In this document: in pieces, positions 48,836 through 58,251 of the stretch
How positions within the stretch are numbered: position 1 is the first letter of the stretch
Layout of the letters: each line of letters begins with the position of its first letter
Assembly (NCBI RefSeq): GCF_018139485.1
Contig: NZ_JAGSNF010000001.1
Span: 124,001-188,000 of the forward strand
Direction: 5' to 3'
DNA from: Phycicoccus avicenniae
GTDB taxonomy: Bacteria > Actinomycetota > Actinomycetes > Actinomycetales > Dermatophilaceae
Length of the DNA: 64,000 nucleotides
Notes under the pieces: generated by a model
Told to the model about the DNA's origin: nothing
Databases searched by the model: none
Seen by the model: only the letters and a program-made list of their open reading frames with translations
Translations under genes and position numbers: made by a program

Positions 48836-49696
48836 TCAGCCCTTGAGTCCAGAGGAGGCAATTCCGTCGATAACACGACGCTGCATGATGATGAAAAGAA
48901 TGAGAATCGGTGCTACCGCCATCGTGCTCGCCGCCATGAGCACCGCATAGTCGGTCGTGTACTGCCCCTGGAGCGACGCGAGACCAACTGTAAGAGGCAT
49001 TTTGGTGGTGTCCGTGGTGACGACCAATGGCCAGAGCAGATCGTTCCACGACCAGACGACCGTCAGCACCGCCAAAGCGGACAAGCCCGGTTTCACCAAC
49101 GGCAACATAACTTTGATGAAGATCTGCCAGGGGTTGCAGCCGTCAAGCCGTGCTGCCTCTTCTAGTTCGACCGGGATCCCACGGAAGAACTGGGTCATGA
49201 AGAATGCGCCGAAAGCACTGAAAATGCCGGGGAGCACAACTCCCGTCGTCGTGTTGAGGAGGCCAAGGTTCTGGATGATCTGATACTGCGGGATCATGAA
49301 CACCTCGGGTGGGACCATGAGGATCGACAAAGTGAGCCCGAAGATCACGCGCCGGAACGGGAAGCGCATCCGCGCAAACGCATATCCCGCGAGCGAGCAC
49401 AGGAGCAGCTGTCCCGCCGTCCGAAGGACTGTGATGCTCACTGACACCCAGAACTGGTCGAGGAAGGGAATCGACTCGAACACCCTTCCGAAGTTCGCCC
49501 ACTGGAGCTCGCCGGGCCAGAACGTCGGAGGGATCGACGTGACCTGGCTGTTGGTGCTGAGGGACATGACGAGCTGCCAGACAAAGGGGAAGACCATGAT
49601 CACGCCCCCTACCGCGAGGAAGAGGTGGACTCCTGCGTCCTTTGTCGCTCTGCTGCGAGGGACACGCGAAGTACGTGTGGTCGATCTACTTGACAT
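48836..49696 (-). CDS. Carbohydrate ABC transporter permease (MalG type)
   Basis: A 286-residue permease with six membrane helices. The EAA loop EEAARLDGCNPWQIFIKVMLP near residue 195 is typical of MalG-group sugar permeases. It is the last gene of the sugar-uptake operon and overlaps its MalF-type partner by 11 bases. Its 3' end abuts the IS3 remnant. No ATPase gene is in this operon, so a shared MsiK-type ATPase elsewhere is probably used. Confidence 0.92.
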   Translation of the reverse strand: MSSRSTTRTSRVPRSRATKDAGVHLFLAVGGVIMVFPFVWQLVMSLSTNSQVTSIPPTFWPGELQWANFGRVFESIPFLDQFWVSVSITVLRTAGQLLLCSLAGYAFARMRFPFRRVIFGLTLSILMVPPEVFMIPQYQIIQNLGLLNTTTGVVLPGIFSAFGAFFMTQFFRGIPVELEEAARLDGCNPWQIFIKVMLPLVKPGLSALAVLTVVWSWNDLLWPLVVTTDTTKMPLTVGLASLQGQYTTDYAVLMAASTMAVAPILILFIIMQRRVIDGIASSGLKG

Positions 49697-50603
49697 AATG
49701 CACCCACCTCTTTTCCCAGCGGAATTGCAGGCTGGTGAAGATGCCGATCAGGACCAGAATGAGCATCGCGATCGTCGCGCCGTACCCCTTATCATTCACG
49801 ACGAAAGACTCGTTGTAGAAGAGGAAGACCAGCGACTGTGTCTCCGGCATGACGGGGTTGGTGGGTTCCAGCAGGATGTACAGCAGGTCGAACAGCTTGA
49901 ACCCTGCGATGACGTTGATGACGAGTACGAAGAAGATGGACGGTGTCAGGAGTGGCACGGTGATGTGGCGAAACTGTGTCATGCGTCCCGCGCCGTCGAG
50001 CGCGGAGGCTTCGTACAGCTCTTTCGGGATCCCGCGAAGACCAGCGGCCAGAATGATGATGTTGAATCCCAACGCGATCCACAGTCCGACGATTGACACG
50101 GCAAAGAGCGCGTACCATTCGGTGCCGAGCCAGAACGGCCCGTCCACGCCGATCAGTGACAAGAACCAGTTGACCACTCCGTAGTCGCCCTTGAACATCT
50201 GCCTCCAGACGAGGGCGATCGCCACGGGCATGGCGATGTAGGACATCAGGAAGATGACCCGATAGCCGCCAGAGAAGCGCAGGCCCGGTCGAGAGATGAG
50301 CGCGGCCAGCACGACGCCGAGAGGTATGCCGAGGAGGACGATGCCGGTGTACACCACCGTGTTGACCAGAGCGCGAACGACGTCGGTGTCTTCGAGGAGT
50401 CTTCGGTAGTTGGTGAGTCCAGTGAAGCTAGCCCCTCCGAACACCTCCCAGCTCGTGAAGCTGTAGTAGGCGGTCGACGCCACGGGGTAGAGATAGAACA
50501 CGGCGATCCCACTGAACATCGGAAGAATGAACAGAAGGGGCCACCACCCTTCTGAGAGGGCGCCTTTCGACTTCCTGTTCCAGTTCACACCTACCCCTCT
50601 CAC
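49686..50603 (-). CDS. Carbohydrate ABC transporter permease (MalF type)
   Basis: A 305-residue permease with six membrane helices. The EAA loop YEASALDGAGRMTQFRHITVP near residue 205 matches MalF-group permeases, and the N-terminus WWPLLFILPMFSGIAVFYLYP is the usual first helix. It sits 3 bases downstream of the binding-protein gene and forms the transport channel with the MalG-type partner. Confidence 0.92.
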   Translation of the reverse strand: MRGVGVNWNRKSKGALSEGWWPLLFILPMFSGIAVFYLYPVASTAYYSFTSWEVFGGASFTGLTNYRRLLEDTDVVRALVNTVVYTGIVLLGIPLGVVLAALISRPGLRFSGGYRVIFLMSYIAMPVAIALVWRQMFKGDYGVVNWFLSLIGVDGPFWLGTEWYALFAVSIVGLWIALGFNIIILAAGLRGIPKELYEASALDGAGRMTQFRHITVPLLTPSIFFVLVINVIAGFKLFDLLYILLEPTNPVMPETQSLVFLFYNESFVVNDKGYGATIAMLILVLIGIFTSLQFRWEKRWVHYVK

Positions 50604-50606
50604 GAC

Positions 50607-51896
50607 TCAGTCGGCCTCGGCCGCGAGGAGGTCGTTCATTCTCGAAGCGAGCTCACCCGCGACGTCGGCGACAGGGCGATCACCCGAGAAGGCCGAGGGA
50701 AGCAGCTCGGTCTCGAGCAGGTTCCATGCCGTGGTGTCACCAGATGTGGGGTAGGGGGAGGCGTACTCGCTCGCATCCGTGAAGGCCTCGATGTTGTACT
50801 GCGGGGCAGAGTCGACGAACACCTGCTGCGACTCGAGGAAGGCAGGGTTTCCGAGTCCTTCACCGGCCAGGATCTCCTGGCCTTCCTGGGAACCCAGGAA
50901 CGCTTGAAAGGCGCGAGCGGCCGGCAGCTCTTCGCTGGCTCGACTCACGACCGCAGCGGTGCCGGCCACGACGACGCCGCGCTCCTCGCCCTGCGGCAGC
51001 GCTGCGATGTCGGCGACGTCGGCGACGGGCGAGTCCTGGACCTCCGCCACGGACCAGGCCCCATTGAACATCATGGCTGCCCTTCCGCTGTTGAACATCT
51101 GCGGAGCAGGCGTATCGGCCAGCTGGCGCACCGACGGGGAAGCCCCCTCGGCGATCAGGTCGGTCCAGAACTGCAGGCCCTCGATGCTGGCGGGGTCGTC
51201 GAAGCCGGACGTCTCCTTGTCATCGGAGAGGATGTACCCGCCGGCCTGCAGGATCGTGTTGTAGTAGGCCTGCTGTCCGGTCAGATCGGTGGCGATGCCG
51301 AAGACTCCCTCGTCCCCCAGCTCGTCGCTGATGGTGCGGGCAGCCGTCCGAAGGTCGTCCCACGTCCAGTCGCTGGTGGGGGTGTCCACTCCGGCTTCGG
51401 CGAAGAGCTGCTCGTTGTACCACATCGCGATGGTCTGCGAGTTCTGCGGAACACCGAGCAACGTGTCATCGAATGTGTAGGAGTCGATCAGCGCTTGCGG
51501 GTAGTTCGAGGGGTCGAGCTGTCCGTCTTCCACGAGGGGAGTGAGCGGGGCCAGGAGCCCGTTCTCGGCGTACGTCTCGAAGTTCAGCGAGTTCATCGTG
51601 AAGACGTCAGGCAAGGTCTGCGAGGAACCCTGCGTCTGGAGCTTGGTGAAGTACTGCTCGTACGGGGTCACCTGAATCTGCACGTCGATGTTGGGGTAAG
51701 TGCCGTTGAAGGCGTCGATGACTTTCTGCAGAGGTGGTTGCTGCTCGGCGTTCCAGATCGCGTAGTCGATCGAGGCCTGCGTGGTCTCATCGGCCAGGGG
51801 CTCCTCGGAGGCGGACTGCTCGTTACCGCCGCCGCCGCAGGCTGACAGGCCGAGCGCCGACAGGACGAGCACCAGGGGGATACGGCTGGTCTTCAT
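50607..51896 (-). CDS. Extracellular sugar-binding lipoprotein
   Basis: A 429-residue family 1 solute-binding protein. The signal peptide ends in the lipobox GLSAC near residue 20, then GGGG. The mature domain has the FNGTYPNIDVQ segment, GVPQNSQTIAMWYNEQLFAEAGVDTP and a C-terminal AFQAFLGSQEGQEIL helix typical of MalE-like proteins. It captures an unknown oligosaccharide for the two permeases. The ATG overlaps the stop of the Gfo/Idh gene. Confidence 0.92.
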   Translation of the reverse strand: MKTSRIPLVLVLSALGLSACGGGGNEQSASEEPLADETTQASIDYAIWNAEQQPPLQKVIDAFNGTYPNIDVQIQVTPYEQYFTKLQTQGSSQTLPDVFTMNSLNFETYAENGLLAPLTPLVEDGQLDPSNYPQALIDSYTFDDTLLGVPQNSQTIAMWYNEQLFAEAGVDTPTSDWTWDDLRTAARTISDELGDEGVFGIATDLTGQQAYYNTILQAGGYILSDDKETSGFDDPASIEGLQFWTDLIAEGASPSVRQLADTPAPQMFNSGRAAMMFNGAWSVAEVQDSPVADVADIAALPQGEERGVVVAGTAAVVSRASEELPAARAFQAFLGSQEGQEILAGEGLGNPAFLESQQVFVDSAPQYNIEAFTDASEYASPYPTSGDTTAWNLLETELLPSAFSGDRPVADVAGELASRMNDLLAAEAD

Positions 51897-53188
51897 TCGA
51901 AGCACTCCTTTGTGCGGGGTTGATCAGTGAGTTCTCGTGAGCTGAATGGGTGTTGGACCATTTGGGAAGGGTCTCGATCGGTGGCGTCCCGGAAGTACGC
52001 GGAGAGCTCCGGAGAAACCGTCGCAACCGGCTGGGGTGTGGCGCCGTGGCGCAAGGAAAGGGTCGCGGCTACGGCTGCGGCGACTGCGTTCCTGGCCGAG
52101 ACTGGCGACGCCTGCGTGGACGTTCCGCAGCTCAAGGACGACATGAAGTCGGCGACTGCGCGAGCGTCGGCCTCCGCGTGGCCCTCCGACGCGCCCGGGA
52201 TCGGGTACTGCGCGTTTCCGTCGGCGAGGTAGGTCGTTCTCGCGGTCCAGACCTTCACGACGCCCCCGACCGTGTCACCGAAGTTCTCCAGGCGGCCCTT
52301 GGTGCCGATGACGGTGTAGTTCCGCCAGTAGTCGGGGGTGAAGTGGCACTGCTGGTAGGACGCGAGCACGCCGTTGTCCAGCGTCATGAGCATCATCGAG
52401 AGATCCTCGACATCGATCACCGGGTTGAGCTCACGCTGTGACTGAGGGGGCCAGGTACTCAGGGAGAACCAGTCCGCAAGCCGCCGGTCGGCATTGATCC
52501 GCCGGTCCTTCACGTCTCCGTACACGGCCAGGTCTCCGATGGCGGTGACGCGTGAGGTCGTACCACCTGCGAGCAGATGGATGACGTCGATGTCGTGCGC
52601 ACCCTTCTGGAGCAGGAGGCCCGTCGACAGAGAGCGCTCGGCGTGCCAGTCCTTGAAGTAGTAGTCACCACCGTTGCCGACGAAGTGGCGACACCACACG
52701 GCCTTGACGTCACCGATGTCACCCCGACGGATGATGCTGTGCATCAGCTCCACGACCGGCATGTAGCGCATGTTGTGACCCACGAACAACGAGGTGCCGG
52801 TGGCGGCTGCCGTCTCGAGCACAGCATCCGCGTCTTCGACCGTGGTGGCGATCGGTTTCTCCAGGTACACGGCGACGCCGGCCTCGAGGAGGTCCCTGGC
52901 GATCTCTGCGTGAGTGTGGTCGGGCGTGGTGACGAAAGCCGCGTGGACAGGCATCCCACTCTCGAGGAGGGCACGGTGGCTGGCGAACGTGGCCACCCCG
53001 GACCCGAAGGTCTCAACGGAGCGCCGCCGCGCAGCGAGGTCGGGGTCGACTGCCGCCACGATGGTCGCCGTGCCCCCTTCGACGGCGTGCAGCGCGATGG
53101 ACGAGCGTTCGCCGACACCCAGCACGGCGACGCGCAGTCCCGCCGGCGCGCTGGGATCGGCGAGCCGGGGGCGCGGCCCGGACGTCAT
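51893..53188 (-). CDS. Gfo/Idh/MocA family oxidoreductase
   Basis: A 431-residue NAD(P)-dependent sugar dehydrogenase. The Rossmann start is VAVLGVGERSSIALHAVEGG. TTPDHTHAEIARDLLEAG and VYLEKPIAT (the EKP motif with the catalytic Lys) follow, then HNMRYMP and DIDVIHLL in the substrate domain. It probably oxidises or epimerises a sugar derived from the imported glycan. It overlaps the ROK repressor gene upstream and the binding protein gene downstream by 4 bases each. Confidence 0.92.
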   Translation of the reverse strand: MTSGPRPRLADPSAPAGLRVAVLGVGERSSIALHAVEGGTATIVAAVDPDLAARRRSVETFGSGVATFASHRALLESGMPVHAAFVTTPDHTHAEIARDLLEAGVAVYLEKPIATTVEDADAVLETAAATGTSLFVGHNMRYMPVVELMHSIIRRGDIGDVKAVWCRHFVGNGGDYYFKDWHAERSLSTGLLLQKGAHDIDVIHLLAGGTTSRVTAIGDLAVYGDVKDRRINADRRLADWFSLSTWPPQSQRELNPVIDVEDLSMMLMTLDNGVLASYQQCHFTPDYWRNYTVIGTKGRLENFGDTVGGVVKVWTARTTYLADGNAQYPIPGASEGHAEADARAVADFMSSLSCGTSTQASPVSARNAVAAAVAATLSLRHGATPQPVATVSPELSAYFRDATDRDPSQMVQHPFSSRELTDQPRTKECFE

Positions 53189-54375
53189 GAACGTCCTCCC
53201 TGCTGGGCCGACGAGCGTGCGCCGGCGACGTCGATGCTGACGGCCGGCAGACCGCGAACGCCCAGTCGCACGTCCGTGGCCTCATTGCCGGCCAGTGCAA
53301 GAGCGCCGAGGACGACCGCCTCGGTGCCGAGCTCGGACCCCCTGATGGCAGGACGAACAGGGACGCGGATCTGAGCGTTGATCGAGTCCCGTAGGGGTTC
53401 GAGCAAGACGTCGCCTGCGCCGGACAACCCCCCGCCGATGACCACGATGTCCGGATCGATCGCCATCGTCACCAGGGCCATCCCGGCAGCCAGCCCCTCG
53501 ACGAACTCCGCGACCTCGGCCTGGGACCCGGCATCTCCAGCTGCAGCCTGACGGAAGACCTCCTCACCCGTGGCAGCCGCTCGCCAGGTCAGGTCGCCCG
53601 ACGCGTTCAGCATCGTGCCGAACGCCATCTCTCCGATCTCGCCGGCGGCGCTGTTGTGACCGCGTCTGAGCTCACCGTCGATGAGCAGGCCCATCGCGAT
53701 GCGGTGTCCGGCAAAGAAGAAGACGACGTCGTCCATGAGTCGGGCGGCCCCGAAGCGATGCTCGGCCAACGCGGCCAGGCGCATGTCGTTCTCGACGATG
53801 ACGGCACAGTTGAACTCCGCGCGCAGGTGCCCTGCGACATCGACCCCTTCCCATTCGGAAAGAAGGACCGAGGCGATGAGCCGTCCCTCGGCATTCACCA
53901 TTCCCGACACGGCTGCCGCGAGGGCGACGACATCGGACACTGAGACGTCGGCCGAGTGCAGAGCCTGATGAACGAGGTCCTTGACCATCGACAGACGAGC
54001 CGGACCGCTCATCCCGGTCGGCGCTTGCTCGTCCACCCAGGAAACCACGCCGCCGGCCAGGTCGGCCACGGCCACGCGGATGCGGTGGATGCCGATGTCG
54101 ACGCCGATGAAGTAGCCGGCGGCGTTGTTGAAGGCGAAGAGTCTTGCGGGTCGTCCGACCCCGCGCCCCCCCGCGGTGTGACCGTCTGTCTCGACCACCA
54201 TGGCGCGCGCGACCATCGCGGACAGCCCGGCCTCGACCGTCGGGCGTGACAGCCCGAGCCGGCGAGCGACGTCGGCGACGGTCGCGTGACCGTGATCTCG
54301 CAAGGCGACTGCGCATCGAGCGGCGCTGACGTCCCGAATGGCGAGCGAGGTCTCCCCGACACTTCGATGACTCAT
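53185..54375 (-). CDS. ROK family transcriptional repressor
   Basis: A 396-residue protein. Residues ~15-75 are a winged helix (ATVADVARRLGLSRPTVEAGL). Residues ~85-370 are a ROK sugar-kinase-like domain with FIGVDIGIHRIRVAVAD (phosphate loop), NDMRLAALAEHRFG and IVVIGGGLSGAGDVLL. The ROK zinc motif CxCGxxGCxE, expected after HNSAAGEIGEMAFG, is absent, so it is a zinc-less regulator. It heads the minus-strand operon with Gfo/Idh and the importer, and probably represses it via the CTTnTTArTAGAG site upstream. Confidence 0.9.
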   Translation of the reverse strand: MSHRSVGETSLAIRDVSAARCAVALRDHGHATVADVARRLGLSRPTVEAGLSAMVARAMVVETDGHTAGGRGVGRPARLFAFNNAAGYFIGVDIGIHRIRVAVADLAGGVVSWVDEQAPTGMSGPARLSMVKDLVHQALHSADVSVSDVVALAAAVSGMVNAEGRLIASVLLSEWEGVDVAGHLRAEFNCAVIVENDMRLAALAEHRFGAARLMDDVVFFFAGHRIAMGLLIDGELRRGHNSAAGEIGEMAFGTMLNASGDLTWRAAATGEEVFRQAAAGDAGSQAEVAEFVEGLAAGMALVTMAIDPDIVVIGGGLSGAGDVLLEPLRDSINAQIRVPVRPAIRGSELGTEAVVLGALALAGNEATDVRLGVRGLPAVSIDVAGARSSAQQGGRS

Positions 54376-54436
54376 GACACCTCCGATCTGTCCTGTCCGA
54401 CCATCATCCAGACACTTGGGCTATAACGCAAGATAC

Positions 54437-54449
54437 CTTCTTAATAGAG
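54437..54449. promoter_or_regulatory. Putative ROK operator 1 (CTTCTTAATAGAG)
   Basis: This AT-rich 13-mer lies 62 bases upstream of the ROK gene, in the 91-base gap before the SGNH gene stop. It matches CTTATTAGTAGAG upstream of the FAD oxidoreductase at 11 of 13 positions in the same plus-strand orientation. AT-rich TTA-TA cores are usual for ROK repressors. Confidence 0.6.
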
Positions 54450-54466
54450 GGACGTTTTCCCTGCCC

Positions 54467-55483
54467 TCAGCACGACGCGCGGTCCAGAACCGCGATAAGA
54501 CGACGAGCCATGAGTGCGTAACCCTCGGCCGTTGGGTGCAAGCCGTCCAGGAGGAGATGAGCATCGTCATGGCCGAGAACATCCCGTCCGTCAACGTAGG
54601 TGACGCGGGCGTCGGGCATCGCGGTGACGACGTCGCAGATGGTGTCGCGTACCTCGACCAGGGTGAGGCCCGACTGGTTCCGTACCGACTCGCGGCTGGG
54701 GGAGATGACGGGCGAGACGACGTGGATCCTCGACGTGTGCGAGCTCCCGCGCGCGACGTCCAGGAACCGGCGCAGACGTGCGGCCAACGTGGCCGCCGAC
54801 CACGTGCCGGCGTTGTAGACGTTGATTCCCGCGCAGATGGTGACGATGTGCGGCTCGAGCCGGCGAATGGTCAGCGCAACCACCTCGTCGAGGAAGCACT
54901 CTCCGCTGAAGCCCAGAGACACGAGGTCCCAACCGGCCTGCGCGGCGAGCAGCGATGGCCAGGTCTCCGATGGGCCGTCCGCCTCGCAGCACTGGGTGAT
55001 CGAGCTGCCGTAGGCGACCCACCGCCGACCCCGAGCGGGCGAGGAGGTGAGGACCTTTGCGCCGGTGAGGACGAGGCGGCCGACCCGGGTGATCCCCACT
55101 TGGGGTAGCCAGAGCTGGACGTCGGCAAGGACACCGGGCAACCTGCACTCGACAACCCCGGGTCCTCGCCCGAGCCTCACCCGACGCGCGAGATGTCCGT
55201 CGACGACCACGTCGACGTAGCCCGAAGCGTCGCCGACCCGATCCACGAGCAGGCGGAGAGACCTGGCGTCCGTGCAGAACTCCGCGCGCACGCCCGCTCC
55301 CTCTTGGGCAGCGTGTGACAAGCCAGGTCGAACGCCGTGCCTCACTCCTCTGTCCAGCCGCCAAGGCGTCCTGCTGTCGTCCGACCACCCGACAGCGCCC
55401 CGCCAGACGCTGTCCTCACCGCCGGGCGCGAGGATGGACGACGCGCCATGACTGTCGAAGATCGGGCCGCTTTCACGAACCAT
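54467..55483 (-). CDS. SGNH/GDSL-type esterase with N-terminal beta domain
   Basis: A 338-residue hydrolase. The N-terminal ~130 residues are a beta-rich carbohydrate-esterase-like module. The catalytic domain begins WVAYGSSITQC (Ser in block I), then GFSGECF (block II Gly), ICAGINVY (block III Asn) and DGLHPTAEGYALMA (block V Asp-x-x-His). It probably removes acyl groups from a sugar substrate. No signal peptide is visible. The ATG lies inside the 3' end of the FAD oxidoreductase gene, so the two are coupled. Confidence 0.88.
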   Translation of the reverse strand: MVRESGPIFDSHGASSILAPGGEDSVWRGAVGWSDDSRTPWRLDRGVRHGVRPGLSHAAQEGAGVRAEFCTDARSLRLLVDRVGDASGYVDVVVDGHLARRVRLGRGPGVVECRLPGVLADVQLWLPQVGITRVGRLVLTGAKVLTSSPARGRRWVAYGSSITQCCEADGPSETWPSLLAAQAGWDLVSLGFSGECFLDEVVALTIRRLEPHIVTICAGINVYNAGTWSAATLAARLRRFLDVARGSSHTSRIHVVSPVISPSRESVRNQSGLTLVEVRDTICDVVTAMPDARVTYVDGRDVLGHDDAHLLLDGLHPTAEGYALMARRLIAVLDRASC

Positions 55484-57728
55484 GCGCGCCCGGGACCCCG
55501 GAGGGAGTGTCGAACACCCGGACGGCGACGATCCGGGCCTGCCGACAACCGTTCGTCTCGTGGACCCTGACCCTCAAGCGGTCGGTCAGAACAGGGGAGT
55601 CCAGGGTGATCGAGCACCGGCGGACGCGGTTGTCCTCGACAGCGGCCACCTGTTGCCAGCCGGCAGTCCCGAGAACGTCGAGGGTCGCCCGTCGAACCAG
55701 GGTGGGCATGATCTCGTCAGGGGTTCGATGATGATGCAGGTTGATGAGGTCCTCGTTCAGGTCGTCGTCGAAGATCAGGTCGATCTCGCGGAACCTGACG
55801 TGCTCGTCCCAGGCCAGCGTCACGGTCGGTTCGGGATCCCGGGCCATGTCATCGGAGGCCCACATGTTCGGCCCACCGTAGGGGCGTGCGAAACCACCGA
55901 GGACCTGCCGGGGCGAGAACGCTTCCGTCGTGCCCAGTTTGAAGCAGAGCCCTTCCCGCAGAAGCACCTGCTTCCAGTGCCTCCAGAGCGTGGGATCGGG
56001 TTCTGCCGGAGGCACCGGTCGGAACGACAGCGTGACCGAGCCGGGCGGCGAGCTGGCTCCCGCGTGAAGCCGGAGGTGCCTGTTCGCGCGGATCACGACG
56101 AAGGCATTGCACGGACTCGCGGGATGCCACACCACGGGAACGTGCGTCCAGGATCGCCCTCGACCGACGCGCACCGTCGCTGACCCGACCTGCTCGGACG
56201 GGAGGTAGTTCTGCGGCTTGCTCGTCGTGTGCACCTCGACCACCAGTGACGTGTCCTCATCGGCGTCGAGGAGCAGATCCAGTCCGTCGAGGGCCGGATC
56301 GACCGGCACCACCAGGCCGTAGTCATCGTCCAGAGGGATGAGTCGGGTGGAGACGTCGTGGGCGATCTCGACAAGGCTCGAGGAAGCGCTCGCCGACGCT
56401 GACAGGGCGAGATCTCGGGCGTCGGTGTTCTCGACGCCGAGCAGTGAGGCGTCGGCACGCACCATGGCGTGGTGTAGCTCCTTGACGTGGTGTTCGGAGA
56501 GGTTCCGGGGGGTCACGTCCAAGCGGAGCGCCGTGGCCGCAGCGATGCCGGCGGCCTCTCCCAGGGTGGCGCACGTGGCCATGACCCGAGTGCTTCCGAA
56601 CGCGACGTGGCTCGCGCTGATCGTTCGCCCCGCCAGCCACAGGTTCTCGACATTGACGGAGAAGAGCGAGCGCAGCGGGATGTGGTAGTTGCCGTCGGGG
56701 TGCAGGTGGCGGGACCCCGGTTCCGAGGCGTAGACGCCGCCCGGTGGGTGGAGGTCGATGGACCAGCCGCCGAAAGCGACGCGGTCGGCGAACTCGGTCT
56801 GGTCCATGATGTCCGACTGAACCAGTACGTGATCGCCGAAGAATCGCCTGTACTCCCGCTTTCCCGGAACCGAACCAACCCACTCGAGCGACAGGTTCTC
56901 GGCAGGGAACTCTCCAGAGTTCTTGATGTAGTCCCACAGGCCGTAGACCACCGCGTGCAGCTCGTCACGGATGGTCTCGTTGTCGTGCAGGACGTCGAGT
57001 TCTCCACCCCACTCGATCCACCAGAAGTCGCAGCCGTTCATCTCGTGACTGATCTCGCGACGACGGGGGATGGCCGTGCTGCGGATATCCACGGCGAACG
57101 GGGGAGGGACGAACTTCGAAGGCCTGCCCACGTCCTTCGTGTGGAACAGGATGGTGCTACCCAAGGTGTTCGAGTCCGGAACCTCCGGCGCTGACGGCTC
57201 TCGATACATCGAGCGTGACTCACGACCCGAAGCGAAGGACGCCCCGGCCAGGTATCCCACAAGGCCGTCACCGCTGCACTCGACGAAGGAAGACGCGGTG
57301 ATGCTCACCCTGCGCTCCGAGCCCGACACCCACCCCGCGATGGACCGGATCACCCGGCGATCGGGGCCGCCGTGCGCGTCTACGTCGGTGATCTCGGTAT
57401 TGAGCAGAAGAGTGATGTTGTCTTCGGCGCGGACTTTCTCCAGCAGGAGCAGGTCCCAGTAGTAGGGGTTGCCTTCCGGATTCCGGTACTGGTTCTCGAC
57501 GAACAGCTCACCCATGATCCCCGTCTCGCGAGCGAAGGGGTGAACGCCGTGTGCCGTCGCGCCGCAGACCCAGACGCGTACCTCGCTGGACGAGTTGCCA
57601 CCGAGGACCGGCCGGTTCTGGACGAGGACGACGCGGGCGCCTTGGCGGGCTGCGCCGATCGCGGCGCTGACGCCGGCAAGGCCACCACCCACCACCGCAA
57701 TGTCGGCTTCGAGGGTCTCCTCGCGCAT
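55473..57728 (-). CDS. FAD-dependent oxidoreductase (FAD_oxidored type) with C-terminal beta domain
   Basis: A 751-residue protein. The N-terminal FAD motif reads IAVVGGGLAGVSAAIGAARQG, followed by LVQNRPVLGGNSSSE. The flavin domain closes near residue 430 with NLWLAGRTISASHVAFGSTR. From ~440 to the end is a beta-rich region ending in a sugar-binding-like sandwich (Trp-rich, RVRVHETNG). It likely oxidises a sugar hydroxyl before further processing. No secretion signal is seen. It is first in the operon with the SGNH hydrolase and has its own promoter with the second ROK-like site. Confidence 0.88.
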   Translation of the reverse strand: MREETLEADIAVVGGGLAGVSAAIGAARQGARVVLVQNRPVLGGNSSSEVRVWVCGATAHGVHPFARETGIMGELFVENQYRNPEGNPYYWDLLLLEKVRAEDNITLLLNTEITDVDAHGGPDRRVIRSIAGWVSGSERRVSITASSFVECSGDGLVGYLAGASFASGRESRSMYREPSAPEVPDSNTLGSTILFHTKDVGRPSKFVPPPFAVDIRSTAIPRRREISHEMNGCDFWWIEWGGELDVLHDNETIRDELHAVVYGLWDYIKNSGEFPAENLSLEWVGSVPGKREYRRFFGDHVLVQSDIMDQTEFADRVAFGGWSIDLHPPGGVYASEPGSRHLHPDGNYHIPLRSLFSVNVENLWLAGRTISASHVAFGSTRVMATCATLGEAAGIAAATALRLDVTPRNLSEHHVKELHHAMVRADASLLGVENTDARDLALSASASASSSLVEIAHDVSTRLIPLDDDYGLVVPVDPALDGLDLLLDADEDTSLVVEVHTTSKPQNYLPSEQVGSATVRVGRGRSWTHVPVVWHPASPCNAFVVIRANRHLRLHAGASSPPGSVTLSFRPVPPAEPDPTLWRHWKQVLLREGLCFKLGTTEAFSPRQVLGGFARPYGGPNMWASDDMARDPEPTVTLAWDEHVRFREIDLIFDDDLNEDLINLHHHRTPDEIMPTLVRRATLDVLGTAGWQQVAAVEDNRVRRCSITLDSPVLTDRLRVRVHETNGCRQARIVAVRVFDTPSGVPGAHGS

Positions 57729-57782
57729 AGCTGCCTCCATCTGAGCAAGGACGAACTGTCCGGACTTTACAACGAAATCCGT

Positions 57783-57795
57783 CTTATTAGTAGAG
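57783..57795. promoter_or_regulatory. Putative ROK operator 2 (CTTATTAGTAGAG)
   Basis: It lies 55 bases upstream of the FAD oxidoreductase start and matches operator 1 (54437) at 11 of 13 positions. It links the oxidoreductase/SGNH operon to the ROK regulator. The rest of the 57729-57872 gap holds only this promoter region. Confidence 0.6.
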
Positions 57796-57924
57796 CAGAT
57801 CCCGTCCGCCTGCGGTCATGGGCCATGCGAGCGCGAGAAAGAGTCGGCCGCGCGGGTGATGGGGGCGATACCGTGAACCGCCCCGGGTCTCGTGCAGGGT
57901 CTGATTTCCCGAGAGGATCAGGTC

Positions 57925-58251
57925 ATGCCAGCACCGAGGAAGTACCCGCAGGAGCTGCGGGAGCGGGCGATGCGTCTGGTGCAGGAGGCGCGTCAGGAAG
58001 ATCCGGAGCTGTCGGTGACGGCTGCGGTGCACCGGATCGGCACGCGGGTCGGGGTCAACCCGGACACGTTGCGCGGGCGGGTCAAGCAGGCCGACATCGA
58101 CGCCGGGAAGCGGCCAGGGACCACCACGGATGACGCCCAGCGGATCAAGGCGCTCGAGGCCAAGAACCGTGAGCTTAAGCGGGCCAACGAGTTCCTGTTG
58201 GCGGCCTCCTCGTTCTTCGCGCGGGAGCTCGACCCGCGACTTCCGTGGTGA
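57925..58251 (+). CDS. IS3 transposase orfA
   Basis: A 108-residue protein. The helix-turn-helix is VTAAVHRIGTRVGVNPDTLRG, and a leucine-zipper-like helix KALEAKNRELKRANEFLLA follows, the usual IS3 orfA layout. OrfB begins in the -1 frame with a 7-base overlap, as expected for programmed -1 frameshifting to make the OrfAB fusion. Confidence 0.92.
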   Translation: MPAPRKYPQELRERAMRLVQEARQEDPELSVTAAVHRIGTRVGVNPDTLRGRVKQADIDAGKRPGTTTDDAQRIKALEAKNRELKRANEFLLAASSFFARELDPRLPW

